Positions 35,298 to 43,822 of a stretch of 64,000 nucleotides of DNA are shown here, one piece after another. The translations under genes were made by a program, and so were the position numbers. The stretch is from Variovorax sp. J2L1-78. GTDB lineage: Bacteria > Pseudomonadota > Gammaproteobacteria > Burkholderiales > Burkholderiaceae_C. The stretch covers positions 1,550,001 to 1,614,000 of the forward strand of contig NZ_JASZYB010000001.1 of the NCBI RefSeq assembly GCF_030317205.1, written 5' to 3'. Position 1 is the stretch's first letter. Each line of letters begins with the position of its first letter. The notes beneath the pieces were generated by a model. That model did not search any database. It worked only from the letters and a program-made list of their open reading frames with translations, and had not been told where the DNA came from.

Positions 35298-36377
35298 TCA
35301 GCGCCGATCGATCAGTGCTCGGATGCGCGCCAGCGTGGCCTCACGTTCCTGCCGCGCGATGTCGAGCACGCGGCCGCGGCCATCGAACGCGCCGGCCGCT
35401 TCCAGCGCACGGTGCAGCAGGCCCAGGTCGCGCAGCGACGAGAGCAATCCCAGGTCCTGCAGCGCATCGAAGCTGCGCGCCACCATCGACCCGGGCCGCC
35501 GTGCCGCAGCGGCGCGCCAGGCCGTCGCCAGGCGCCAGCGCCAATCCGGTTGCCGCGGCAATGCGAAGGGCACGACCGGCTTGCCCGTGAGCAAGGCCTC
35601 GGTCAGCATCGACGCGCTGTCGGTCGTGACGACAAGGCGGTCGGCGCGCTGGCGCAGGGCGGCATAGGGGTTCTCGCCCTCGCCCCAGCGAACGACATGC
35701 ACGGGCACATCGAGCGTCCGGGCCAGCACGTCCATGGCGGTGGCCGGCGTCCGCGGGCTGCCGAGCACCCAGGCACTGCCGCCCTGCGCTCGCACCTGTG
35801 CATTCACGAGGCGCGCCAGGCCGACGGCCGCCTCGTCGTCGAGCACGAAAGGCCGGCTGTCGCCACCGACCATCACCAGCGTCCAGGGCCGCGGCAGGCG
35901 CGCCGCCTGCGCCTGCAACGCCCTGGGCAGCGGCACGTCGATCAGAACCGGTGGCGGCATGAAGGGCATGCGGTGGCTCAGCACGTTGGGACGCTCGGGC
36001 ACCGCGTACTGCGGCGCGGTGACGATCAGGTCGAACCATGACAGCGGCGCCCACGGCCGATTGATGTGGACCAGCCGCGTGCGCCCGCCCGATTGCCGCC
36101 GGATCCACCGCGCCGCCGGCACGCTCTTGCGCCCGGCCGCCAGCACCACACGCGGCCAGGGCGGCTGCAGCGCTGCCGGGTCCTTGCGGCCCCAACTCAG
36201 CCGCGAGGCACCCAGCAGAACCGGCGGCAACCCCGCCGCGACGTTGAAGCGCAGGGGCACGGTGCGGTACGGCACACCCAAGGCATCGGCGATGGCCAGC
36301 AGCTGCTGGTTGTCGCCATGGCGCGCGCCCAGCAGCACCCAGACCGACGCCGCGCCGGGATCGGGAGGCGTCACCAT
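35298..36377 (-). CDS. ELM1/DUF1022-family protein (GT-B-like)
   Basis: The 359-residue protein has the pattern of the mitochondrial-fission ELM1 family (DUF1022): VWVLLGARHGDNQQLLAIADALG, RKSVPAARWIRR, VMVGGDSRPF, TTDSASMLTEALLTGKPV. The last motif is the GT-B-type nucleotide-sugar site. Bacterial members are usually found near LPS or lipid genes and their reaction is unknown. The ATG at 36377 overlaps the stop of the SDR gene (TGATG), so the two are coupled. Confidence 0.75.
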   Translation of the reverse strand: MVTPPDPGAASVWVLLGARHGDNQQLLAIADALGVPYRTVPLRFNVAAGLPPVLLGASRLSWGRKDPAALQPPWPRVVLAAGRKSVPAARWIRRQSGGRTRLVHINRPWAPLSWFDLIVTAPQYAVPERPNVLSHRMPFMPPPVLIDVPLPRALQAQAARLPRPWTLVMVGGDSRPFVLDDEAAVGLARLVNAQVRAQGGSAWVLGSPRTPATAMDVLARTLDVPVHVVRWGEGENPYAALRQRADRLVVTTDSASMLTEALLTGKPVVPFALPRQPDWRWRLATAWRAAAARRPGSMVARSFDALQDLGLLSSLRDLGLLHRALEAAGAFDGRGRVLDIARQEREATLARIRALIDRR

Positions 36378-37363
36378 CAGCCCGGCAACCAGCCGGCCGA
36401 CCGGTACCAGGCGACGGCATCGGCGAAGCCGGTGTCGATATCGAACTGCGGTGACCAGCCCGCCGGCCGCGCGAGTTCGGCTGGCGAGACGCCCCAGTCC
36501 GCATGCCGCAGTTCGCGCAGCTTTTGAGAGTTGAGCATGGCGGCCGAGCCGCCGAGGCGCGCCACATCGCCCACCCATGCCACGCCGCGCAGCAGCCCTT
36601 GCGGCGCCTGCACGAAGCGCGGCGTCGGGTTGCCGACGGCGCGTGCCGCGGCACCGAGCAGTTCGTCCCAACGGTAGCCCGCCGGCTGGCCATCGGCCGC
36701 CGCCAGCACCTGGCCCTGCGGCGTCGACGCGACGAGCGTGACGATCAGCCGGGCCACGTCGCGCACATGGATCAGCGCGGCGCGCGCATCCGGCCCGCCG
36801 AGCAAGGGCACGCGCGGCCAGCGGGCGACCTGGAAGAAGCGCAGCGTTTCGCGGTCACCCGCGCCGTAGACCGCGGGTGGGCGCAGCACCGTGGTGCGCA
36901 CGCCCATCGCGTTGAGCGCCGCGGCCTCACCGGCACGCTTGCTGGCGGCATAGTCCGAGAGCGAAGGTTCGCGCGCGGCCAGGCTGGAGACCAGCAGGAA
37001 ATGCGCGCCGGGTGACAGCCGCTGCGTCGCCTGCGCGATCCGCGCGACGCCCTCCTCGTTCACTGCGAAGAAATCGGCACGCCGTGCCGCCTTGATGAGC
37101 CCGGCCAGATGGATCACCGCGTCGGCGCCCTCCACCAGACGGGCCAGCGCCGCCTCGTTGTCGAGCGACCCGGCCACCACCTCCGGCGTCGACTGGCGCC
37201 ATTCGGCGCCGGACGGCTCGCGGCGCAACAGCAGCCGCACGCGCCACCCCGACTGCACCAGCGCGGCGACGAGATGCCGCCCGATGAAGCCGGTCGCGCC
37301 GGTCACGGCGACCAGGGGCGCACGCGCCGGGTCGACATCGGAATTCAGAGGAGGCAAATGCAT
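36377..37363 (-). CDS. atypical SDR (NDUFA9-like), candidate ceramide reductase
   Basis: The 328-residue protein starts with PLVAVTGATGFIGRHLVAAL (TGxxGxxG, NAD(P) binding). It has HLAGLIKA, YAASKRAGE (Tyr-x3-Lys variant reading YxxxK) and VLRPPAVYGAGD. It belongs to the atypical SDRs related to complex I NDUFA9. CerR, which reduces the keto group in Caulobacter ceramide synthesis, belongs to this type. With SPT- and bCerS-like genes in the same island, this is the obvious candidate. Nothing in the sequence alone separates it from sugar epimerases. Confidence 0.68.
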   Translation of the reverse strand: MHLPPLNSDVDPARAPLVAVTGATGFIGRHLVAALVQSGWRVRLLLRREPSGAEWRQSTPEVVAGSLDNEAALARLVEGADAVIHLAGLIKAARRADFFAVNEEGVARIAQATQRLSPGAHFLLVSSLAAREPSLSDYAASKRAGEAAALNAMGVRTTVLRPPAVYGAGDRETLRFFQVARWPRVPLLGGPDARAALIHVRDVARLIVTLVASTPQGQVLAAADGQPAGYRWDELLGAAARAVGNPTPRFVQAPQGLLRGVAWVGDVARLGGSAAMLNSQKLRELRHADWGVSPAELARPAGWSPQFDIDTGFADAVAWYRSAGWLPG

Positions 37364-37459
37364 TGAGTCACTGAGAAGACCGCGGGCGATGGCCGAGAGC
37401 GCCAGGCCCGGGAGCCGGATAGCATAGAGCACCGCGATTCGACTGCCGCGGCCCTCTGC

Positions 37460-37762
37460 ATGAACAAGACCCTCCTCCTCTGCCTGATGCTCGCCACCCT
37501 GCCCGGCCTGGCCGACGCCCGCAGCAAGCACCGCGACCACGCCGAGCAGCGCGCCTTTCGCCAGGAGCACCCTTGCCCCTCCACCGGCCAGGCCGAAGGC
37601 GCCTGCCCCGACTGGCAGATCGGCTACGTGGTCCAGCTCTGTGCCGGGGGACAGGACAAGCGCGAGAACATGCGATGGCTCACCCCGGCGGACAAGCGCT
37701 TCATCAAGGAATCGACGGGCAAGGACTGCAAGAAGCTGCGGCCCACGCCGACGATGCGCTGA
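37460..37762 (+). CDS. small exported protein with a degenerate HNH-like domain
   Basis: The 100-residue protein has a signal peptide (MNKTLLLCLMLATLPGLADA). Its mature part contains HPCPSTGQAEGACPDWQIGYVVQLCAGGQDKRENMRWLT. This matches exported HNH-type proteins (HPCPSTG..GxCPGYVxDHIVPLxxGGxDxxxNMxW), but the catalytic DHIVPL is replaced by GYVVQL. It therefore looks like an inactive or repurposed HNH fold. It stands alone, divergent from the SDR gene by 96 bases. Confidence 0.7.
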   Translation: MNKTLLLCLMLATLPGLADARSKHRDHAEQRAFRQEHPCPSTGQAEGACPDWQIGYVVQLCAGGQDKRENMRWLTPADKRFIKESTGKDCKKLRPTPTMR

Positions 37763-37780
37763 GACGCCTCCGGGAGCGCG

Positions 37781-38293
37781 TCAGCGCGATGCCCAGAAGG
37801 CCCGTTGCAGGACGACCGTCTCCTCGGCGATCTCCGGCACGGGGCCGATGAGTTCGACCGGCTTCTGGCAGTGGTCGAAAACATAGCGCGACGGCACGCT
37901 CATCGTCGGATTCTCGGCATGGCTGCCGGTCTCAGCCAGCAGTTGCGCCTCGGTCATGCCGTAGACCACGCGGCCGATGTTGGCCCAGTAGGCGGTGCCG
38001 GCGCACATGCAGCAGGGCTCGACCGCGGTGTAGAGCGTGCAGCCCCACAGGAACTCCGGCGTGAAGTTGGTCGCCGCCACGCGCGCGAGCGTCGACTCGG
38101 CATGGTTGACCGTGTCGATGTTGCACTGCTCGAGCAGCACGGTCTCCTGGTCGGGGCCGACCAGCACGGCGCCGAAGGGATGGTGGCCCAGCGCGACGGC
38201 GCGCTGCGCCACCGCGTTGGAGCGGCGCAGGTGCTTGAGCATCTGGGCGTGCGTGGGGCGCAGGCCCTGTGCGGGCAGGTCGGGGTCGAACAT
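37781..38293 (-). CDS. CMP/dCMP-deaminase-family nucleoside deaminase
   Basis: The 170-residue protein has the zinc motifs NHAES (HAE) and EPCCMC (PCxxC) of cytidine/guanine deaminase-like enzymes. The SNAVAQRAVALGHHPFGAVLVG N-terminus matches the guanine deaminase/TadA subgroup. ATG 38293 is preferred to a TTG at 38308. It follows pcaD by 16 bases in the same direction, which is unusual company for a base deaminase. A base or amino-heterocycle substrate is likely. Confidence 0.82.
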   Translation of the reverse strand: MFDPDLPAQGLRPTHAQMLKHLRRSNAVAQRAVALGHHPFGAVLVGPDQETVLLEQCNIDTVNHAESTLARVAATNFTPEFLWGCTLYTAVEPCCMCAGTAYWANIGRVVYGMTEAQLLAETGSHAENPTMSVPSRYVFDHCQKPVELIGPVPEIAEETVVLQRAFWASR

Positions 38294-38309
38294 CGTCGGG
38301 CTCGTCAAT

Positions 38310-39074
38310 TCACAGGCTGCGCCAGAAGTCGATCAGCAGCCCGACGAATTCGTCGGGCTTCTCCACCGCGCTCAGGTGGGCCGCGTCGATCGTGGCGAGC
38401 CTGGCGCCGGGAATCTGCGCCACCATCTGCTGCGACATCGCGGGCGGCGTGGCCAGGTCCTGCGTGCCGGCAATGACGAGCGTGGGCACCGCGATGCGCG
38501 TGTTGCTCTCGCGGAAGTCGATGGCCGCGACCGCCTTGCAGCTTTCGACGTAGCCGGCGGCATCGGTCTTGACCAGCATGTCGCGCAGCGCAGCCGCGGC
38601 GCCAGTACCTTCGGGCGTCGCGCGCCAGCCCGGGGTGATCCAGCGCTCGACCGCGCCATCGGCGATCGCGGCGACCCCGTCGGTCTGCACCCGTGCCACG
38701 CGCGCCGTCCATGGCGTGCTGTCGGGGTAGTGCGCGCTCGAGTTGGCGATAACCACGGTCTTGAGCAACTCGGGGCGGCGCACCGCCAGCGCCTGCGCCG
38801 TCATGCCGCCCATCGAGAGGCCGACGAAGTGCACCGGCTCGCCGGCCGCCTCGCGCTCGATCAGCGACGCCGCGTCGTCGGCCAGCGTCTCGATGCCGAA
38901 GGCGCCGGGCACGACGGGGGAAGCGCCATGGTCGCGGTGGTCGTAGCGGATCACGGTGTGGGCACGCGCCAGCCGCGCGGCCACGGCGTCCCACATGCGC
39001 AGGTTGCAGCCGAGCGCATGGCTCAGCACGACGATCGGGCCTTCGCCCTCGCGCAGGACATTCAGGGAAATCAT
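38310..39074 (-). CDS. pcaD: 3-oxoadipate enol-lactonase
   Basis: The 254-residue alpha/beta hydrolase has the oxyanion region LSHALGCNLRMWD, the nucleophile elbow FVGLSMGGM, an Asp in GTQDLATPP and His in DAAHLSAVEKP. Length and motifs match PcaD, which hydrolyses 3-oxoadipate enol-lactone in the protocatechuate branch. It begins directly after the MFS stop codon, in the same operon as pcaB and pcaC. Confidence 0.9.
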   Translation of the reverse strand: MISLNVLREGEGPIVVLSHALGCNLRMWDAVAARLARAHTVIRYDHRDHGASPVVPGAFGIETLADDAASLIEREAAGEPVHFVGLSMGGMTAQALAVRRPELLKTVVIANSSAHYPDSTPWTARVARVQTDGVAAIADGAVERWITPGWRATPEGTGAAAALRDMLVKTDAAGYVESCKAVAAIDFRESNTRIAVPTLVIAGTQDLATPPAMSQQMVAQIPGARLATIDAAHLSAVEKPDEFVGLLIDFWRSL

Positions 39075-40292
39075 TCAGGGTCTCCTTGCGGTGGAGGGTG
39101 CCGGCAGGCGCGGCACCCAGAAGAATGCGATGAGCATCAGCACCATGCCGGCCAGCAGCATCGGCACGACCATCGGCCAGGCGCCGTTGGACGATTGCGG
39201 GTCGACAAAGCTGGCGGCCGTCTGGCCGACGACGAAGCCGACCAGCATCATGCCGAAACCCGACCACGACACGGCCCGGCCCGCGAGATGCGGCAGGTCC
39301 CCCACCGCGCCGGCCTGGCCGCAGGGCTGGTGGATGCCATGGCCGAGACAGTACACGGCGTGGCCGACCAGCAGCGGCACGACCGATTGCGGCGCCAACA
39401 CGCAGCCGACGACCTGGATCAGCGGCCCGGTGCAGCTCAGCGTCGCGCCGAGCTGCACCGTGTGCACCACGCCCAGCCGCCGCAGCAGGCGCCGGCACAT
39501 CGTGGTGCTGAAGATGTAGACCAGCGAGCCGCCCGCGGGAATCCAGCCGTACATGATCGGCGACAGGCCGAGGTAGCCGATGTAGACCATCGGCGACAGC
39601 AGCAGGAAGGCGAAGATGCCGCTGTAGGTGGTGGCGGCTACCGAGGCCCAGGCGCGGAAGCTCGGGCTGGCAAACACCTCGCGCACGCTGCCCTTCGGCG
39701 TGGCCGGCTCGCCGGCGCCGGGGCGATGCAGCGTCTCGCCGAAGAGGCGCAGGCACAGCACCCACAGCAGCGCCGCATAGACGGCCATGCCGCCGAGCAC
39801 CCAGCGCCAGCCGAATTCCTGCACGGTGAAGGCGCCCATCACCGGCGCGATCAGGCCAACTACGCCGAGGCCGGTGAGTCCGCGTGCCATGACGTGAGGC
39901 CCCTCGTGCGCGGGGTACAGGTCGCGCACCGCCGCGCGCGCGCAGACCAGGATGGCGGCCATGGAGAAGCCCTGCAGCACGCGGAAGCCGACCAGCACCG
40001 CCATGCTCGGCGAGAAGATCGCGCCGGCCGCGGCGATGGCGTAGACCGCCAGGCCGGTGAGCAGCACCGGGCGTCGCCCGAAGCGGTCGGACAGCGGCCC
40101 GCAGACCAACTGGGCGATGCCGAAGGCCAGTACGAAGGCGGTGAGGCTGGCGCTGGCGGAGCCGAGGTCGCGCGCGATCTCGGGCAGCGCGGGCAGGTAG
40201 CTGTCGGTGGCGACCGGCTGGGCCGCCAGCAGCAGCGGCAACAGCAGCACGAAGGCCGTCGCGGGCGATGGCGCGTGGCCCCGCACGCTCAC
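39075..40292 (-). CDS. MFS transporter, Bcr/CflA-like
   Basis: The 405-residue protein has about twelve membrane segments and the MFS loop motif GPLSDRFGRRPVLL between helices 2 and 3. ATDSYLPALPEIARDL near the N-terminus is typical of the Bcr/CflA drug-resistance subfamily (DHA1). It starts with GTG overlapping the pcaC stop (GTGA). Its position inside the pca operon suggests transport of an aromatic acid or an intermediate, although the subfamily more often exports compounds. Confidence 0.85.
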   Translation of the reverse strand: MSVRGHAPSPATAFVLLLPLLLAAQPVATDSYLPALPEIARDLGSASASLTAFVLAFGIAQLVCGPLSDRFGRRPVLLTGLAVYAIAAAGAIFSPSMAVLVGFRVLQGFSMAAILVCARAAVRDLYPAHEGPHVMARGLTGLGVVGLIAPVMGAFTVQEFGWRWVLGGMAVYAALLWVLCLRLFGETLHRPGAGEPATPKGSVREVFASPSFRAWASVAATTYSGIFAFLLLSPMVYIGYLGLSPIMYGWIPAGGSLVYIFSTTMCRRLLRRLGVVHTVQLGATLSCTGPLIQVVGCVLAPQSVVPLLVGHAVYCLGHGIHQPCGQAGAVGDLPHLAGRAVSWSGFGMMLVGFVVGQTAASFVDPQSSNGAWPMVVPMLLAGMVLMLIAFFWVPRLPAPSTARRP

Positions 40293-40711
40293 TTCGGCAG
40301 CTCTTCGAGCAGGCCCTTCTCGCGCAGGATCGCGGTCGCGATGCCGAAGGCATGGTTGGCCACCGGCACACCGCAGTAGATGGCAGCCATCATCAGCACC
40401 TCCTTGATGTCCTCGGGCGTCAGGCGCGACTCGGGTGGGCCGTCCAGCGCGGCGCACACGTGCATCGCGAATTCCTCGTACGCATGCGTGCCGAGCATCA
40501 TCGACAGCACCATGTAGCGGCGCGTCTTGTCGCCCAGCGCAGGCCGGCCCCAGATGTCGTGCCACGCATGGCGCGTGATGAGCTCCTGGAACTCGGCGTT
40601 GAAGGTCGTGCGCTTGGCGAGCGACTGGTCGACCCAGGCGTCGCCCAGCACGCGGCGGCGTTGCAGCAGGCCGCGTTCGTAGTCGGGATGAGGTGCTTTG
40701 TCGTCGCTCAT
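40289..40711 (-). CDS. pcaC: 4-carboxymuconolactone decarboxylase
   Basis: The 140-residue protein matches PcaC/AhpD-like carboxymuconolactone decarboxylase: RRRVLGDAWVDQSLAKRTTFNAEFQELITRHAWHDIWGR and the conserved GTHAYEEFAMHV with AAIYCGVPVANHAF. It converts 4-carboxymuconolactone to 3-oxoadipate enol-lactone. The stop overlaps the MFS start and its ATG overlaps the pcaB stop. Confidence 0.94.
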   Translation of the reverse strand: MSDDKAPHPDYERGLLQRRRVLGDAWVDQSLAKRTTFNAEFQELITRHAWHDIWGRPALGDKTRRYMVLSMMLGTHAYEEFAMHVCAALDGPPESRLTPEDIKEVLMMAAIYCGVPVANHAFGIATAILREKGLLEELPK

Positions 40712-41940
40712 GGCGAACCGTCCTTGGATGATGTGTTGTTGCGAATCACGTCGAAGCGCGTCTGCAAGTCGTGCGCCTGCGCACGTGCGAGTCCGGCCAC
40801 GCCGTCGGCCAGCGCCGGATCGAACCATTCGTCGGCCGCCTGGGCCGGCAGCTCAGCGCGCAGCCGGTCGATGTTGGCGCGCATGCGTGCCGCATCCACG
40901 TTCAGGCCCGGCAGCGCGCCCGCGAGCGCATGGGCGCTGCCCTGCACGGTGAGCCACAGCTGCGGCCATTCGGCCAGCTCGGCCTGCCACGGCCCGAGGG
41001 CGCGCTGGTGCTGCTGCGGCATCGCGGCGAGCAGCGCGGCGACCTGCTGCGGCGCGCGCTGCGCGGCGGCCAGTGCGACCATCGAGGCGACCGGGTTGCG
41101 CTTGTGCGGCATGGCCGACGAACCGCCCCGGCCGACCTCGGCGGGCTCGGTGACTTCGGCGACCTCGTACTGGCCCAGCAGCGAGATGTCGAGCGCGATC
41201 TTGCCCAGGCTGCCGGCCAGCAGGCCGAGCTCGCAAGCCAGCGCCGTCCAGCTGTCGCGCTGGGTGTGCCAGGTGGCGCCGGGATCGCGCAGTTGCAGGG
41301 CGGCGGCCAGGCGCGCGCGCACCACGGCGCCCTGCCCCTTCATCTGCGCCAGCGTGCCGACCGCACCGCCGAGCTGCAACTGCAATGCAGCCCGCGCCGC
41401 GGCCTGCAGACGCTCGCGGCTGCGCACCAGCGGCGCGGCCCAGCCCGCGCACACCAGGCCGAAGCTGGTGACCGAGGCCGGCTGCATCAGCGTGCGCGCC
41501 AGCATCGGCGTGGCGGCGTGCTGCCCGGCATGGCGCAGCAGCGCGGCGATGGCGGCGTCGACGTCGGCCAGCAGCAACGCGAGCGCGTCACGCGTCACCA
41601 GCACCATCGCCGTGTCGATCACGTCCTGGCTGGTGGCGCCGAGGTGCACATGCGGCAGCGCCTCCGGATGGCGCTGGCCGACGATGTCCTTCAGCGCCTT
41701 CACCAGCGGGATGGCCAGGCTGCCGGCGCGGCCGCTGTCGAGGCCGATCTGCACCGGGTCGACGTCGTCGAGGTTGCAGCAGGCGGCGATGGCACCGGCT
41801 GCGTCGGCGGGGATCAGGCCAACCTCTGCTTGCGCGCGCGCCAGGCCGGCCTCGAAGCGCAGCATGGCGGCGATGACGGCCGGACCGTCGAAGACCGTCC
41901 GCATGGCGGGGGTCGAGAGAAAGCTGTCGAAGATGCTCAT
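40708..41940 (-). CDS. pcaB: 3-carboxy-cis,cis-muconate cycloisomerase
   Basis: The 410-residue protein belongs to the fumarase/aspartase superfamily, with the signature GGSSAMPHKRNPVAS and HVHLGATSQDVIDTAM upstream. Length and signature fit PcaB, which cyclises 3-carboxymuconate. It is the first gene of pcaB-pcaC-MFS-pcaD-deaminase. The ring-cleaving pcaGH genes are not in the window. Confidence 0.92.
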   Translation of the reverse strand: MSIFDSFLSTPAMRTVFDGPAVIAAMLRFEAGLARAQAEVGLIPADAAGAIAACCNLDDVDPVQIGLDSGRAGSLAIPLVKALKDIVGQRHPEALPHVHLGATSQDVIDTAMVLVTRDALALLLADVDAAIAALLRHAGQHAATPMLARTLMQPASVTSFGLVCAGWAAPLVRSRERLQAAARAALQLQLGGAVGTLAQMKGQGAVVRARLAAALQLRDPGATWHTQRDSWTALACELGLLAGSLGKIALDISLLGQYEVAEVTEPAEVGRGGSSAMPHKRNPVASMVALAAAQRAPQQVAALLAAMPQQHQRALGPWQAELAEWPQLWLTVQGSAHALAGALPGLNVDAARMRANIDRLRAELPAQAADEWFDPALADGVAGLARAQAHDLQTRFDVIRNNTSSKDGSP

Positions 41941-41964
41941 GGCAGATGTCCCAAGCCTCGATGA

Positions 41965-42558
41965 TCACAGGCGACGGCCGAACGGCACCTGCCCGCGCCA
42001 ATAGCGCAGCGTCAGCCAGCCGCCGAGGATGCCACCAAGGTGCGCGAAGTGCGCCACGCCGCTCATGCTGCCGGTCACTCCGAGGAAGAGTTCGATCACG
42101 CCGTAGATCACCACGAAGAGCCAGGCCGGCATCGGGATCGGCGGGATCAGCGGGACGATGCGACGGTTCGGGAACAGCATCGCGAAGCCGGCCAGCAACC
42201 CGAACAGGCCACCAGATGCGCCGACCGTGGGGTTCGGGCTGCCGCTCCAGGCCGCCACCAGCAATTGCGTGAGCGCCGCGACGATCACGCTCGCGAAGTA
42301 GAAGACCAGCAGGCGCTTCGAGCCCCACACGCGTTCGAGCTCGGCACCGAACATGAAGAGGCCGAACATGTTGAAGACGAGGTGCGAGATGCCGCCGTGC
42401 AGGAAGGCATAGGTGATCACCTGCCACGGCATGAAGCCGCCCGAGCCGACCGGCCACAGCGCGAAGAACGCCAGGCCGTCGACGCCCAGCGACTGCAGCA
42501 GGAACACGACCACGCAACTGAGGATCAGCGCCTGGGTGGCGGGCGGCATGGAAAACAT
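41965..42558 (-). CDS. rhomboid-family intramembrane serine protease
   Basis: The 197-residue protein has about six membrane helices and the rhomboid motifs: HGGISHLVFNM (residues 54-64), GASGGLFG with the nucleophile S115, and AHFAHLGG with the catalytic His at about 173. ATG 42558 is preceded by GGAG. Substrates cannot be inferred. It lies between pcaB and an MFS gene, all on the minus strand. Confidence 0.92.
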   Translation of the reverse strand: MFSMPPATQALILSCVVVFLLQSLGVDGLAFFALWPVGSGGFMPWQVITYAFLHGGISHLVFNMFGLFMFGAELERVWGSKRLLVFYFASVIVAALTQLLVAAWSGSPNPTVGASGGLFGLLAGFAMLFPNRRIVPLIPPIPMPAWLFVVIYGVIELFLGVTGSMSGVAHFAHLGGILGGWLTLRYWRGQVPFGRRL

Positions 42559-42607
42559 CGGGGCTCCGTTTCTGGACGAGGAAGGAAGAAGGACAGCGGG
42601 ATGCGAT

Positions 42608-43822
42608 TCAGGCGGCGGCGCGGGGTTCCAGGGCGGTCTCGGCACGCAGCATGCGCCAGGCACACCCCGTGCCCAGCAGCGCGAGCACCGTGGCGGCGAC
42701 GTACATCGCCACGAAGCCGAAGCGGCTGGCCAGAGCACCGCCCGCCAGCACGCCGGCCACGCCCCCGATACCGTAGCCGACCACGGTGAAGAGCGCCTGG
42801 CCCCGACCCCGCAGGCGACCGGGGAAATGGCACGTGATCAGCGCGATGCAGGTCGTGTGGTGCGCGGCGAAGCTCAGGCCGTGCAGCAACTGCGCGAACA
42901 GGATGGCCGCCAGCCACTGCCCCGCCACGCCGGTCATCGCCATGCGCACCACCGCCACCGCGCTGCACAGCAGCAGCCAGTGCGACATCGTCAGCCGGCC
43001 GATGAAGCGCCCCTGCACGAAGAACCAGGCGACCTCGCTCACGATCGACAGCGCCCAGAGCGCGCCGATCATGCCCTTGCCGTAGCCCAGCGAATCGAGG
43101 TAGAGCGACAGAAAGCCGTAGATCGAGAAGTGCGCGGTGACGTGCAGGCACAGCGACAGCAGGAACCAGCGCACCACCGGCTGGCGCAGCACGGGCAGCA
43201 CCGGCACGTGGTCCTTGGCATGCGCCGCGCGCGGCTCGCGCACATCGGGCAGGCGCCAGGCGGCCAGCAGCACCAGCGCCAGCGTCACGCCCGCCCACGC
43301 CGGGAAGTGGCCCATGCCGAAGTGGTCGAACCACTTGCCCGCGATGAAGACCGTAACCAGAAAACCCGCCGAGCCCCACAGCCGGATGCGGCCGTAGCGG
43401 CCCCAGTCGCCGGCCACCAGTTGCGCCATCGCCGCCTCGGTCAGGCCCATCATCGAGCTGGTGTGCGTGAAGAGCAGCAGCAGCACCAGCCCGACCCACC
43501 ACGCGTTGCCCGGCACCCAGAGGCCGAAGGACACCGCCAGCGCGATGGCCGCGCTGATGCGCAGCAGCCGCACGCGCTCGCCGGTGCGGTCGCTCAGCGC
43601 GCCCCACGCATAGGGCGCGAACACGCGGGTGAAGGACTGCACCGCGGCCAGCAGGCTGATGGTGATGATCGGCAACCCCTGGTCCTTCAGCCACAGCGGC
43701 AGGTAGGGGTTGAAGAAACCGATGTGCGCGAAATAGCTGGCCGACAGCGCGGCGAAAGCCAGCAGGTGGCCGGCGCCGCCCGAGGGCAAGGGCGGGGCCG
43801 GCGAGGACGGCGCCGCCGCCAC
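42608..43822 (-). CDS. MFS transporter, MFS_1-like/phenylpropionate-permease family
   Basis: The 404-residue protein has about twelve helices. SASYFAHIGFFNPYLPLWLKDQGLP at the start and SFTRVFAPYAWGALSDRTGERVRLL (MFS motif A) fit the HcaT-like PPP-type MFS_1_like family. GTG 43822 overlaps the aroC TAG (TAGTG). The coupling to aroC is probably for expression only; the substrate is unknown. Confidence 0.85.
   Translation of the reverse strand: MAAAPSSPAPPLPSGGAGHLLAFAALSASYFAHIGFFNPYLPLWLKDQGLPIITISLLAAVQSFTRVFAPYAWGALSDRTGERVRLLRISAAIALAVSFGLWVPGNAWWVGLVLLLLFTHTSSMMGLTEAAMAQLVAGDWGRYGRIRLWGSAGFLVTVFIAGKWFDHFGMGHFPAWAGVTLALVLLAAWRLPDVREPRAAHAKDHVPVLPVLRQPVVRWFLLSLCLHVTAHFSIYGFLSLYLDSLGYGKGMIGALWALSIVSEVAWFFVQGRFIGRLTMSHWLLLCSAVAVVRMAMTGVAGQWLAAILFAQLLHGLSFAAHHTTCIALITCHFPGRLRGRGQALFTVVGYGIGGVAGVLAGGALASRFGFVAMYVAATVLALLGTGCAWRMLRAETALEPRAAA

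Noticed and set aside
10356..37363. The island as a recent mobile element
   Set aside because: No integrase, transposase, tRNA or flanking direct repeats are visible, and codon use looks like the rest, apart from the slightly AT-richer gap at 29995-30212.
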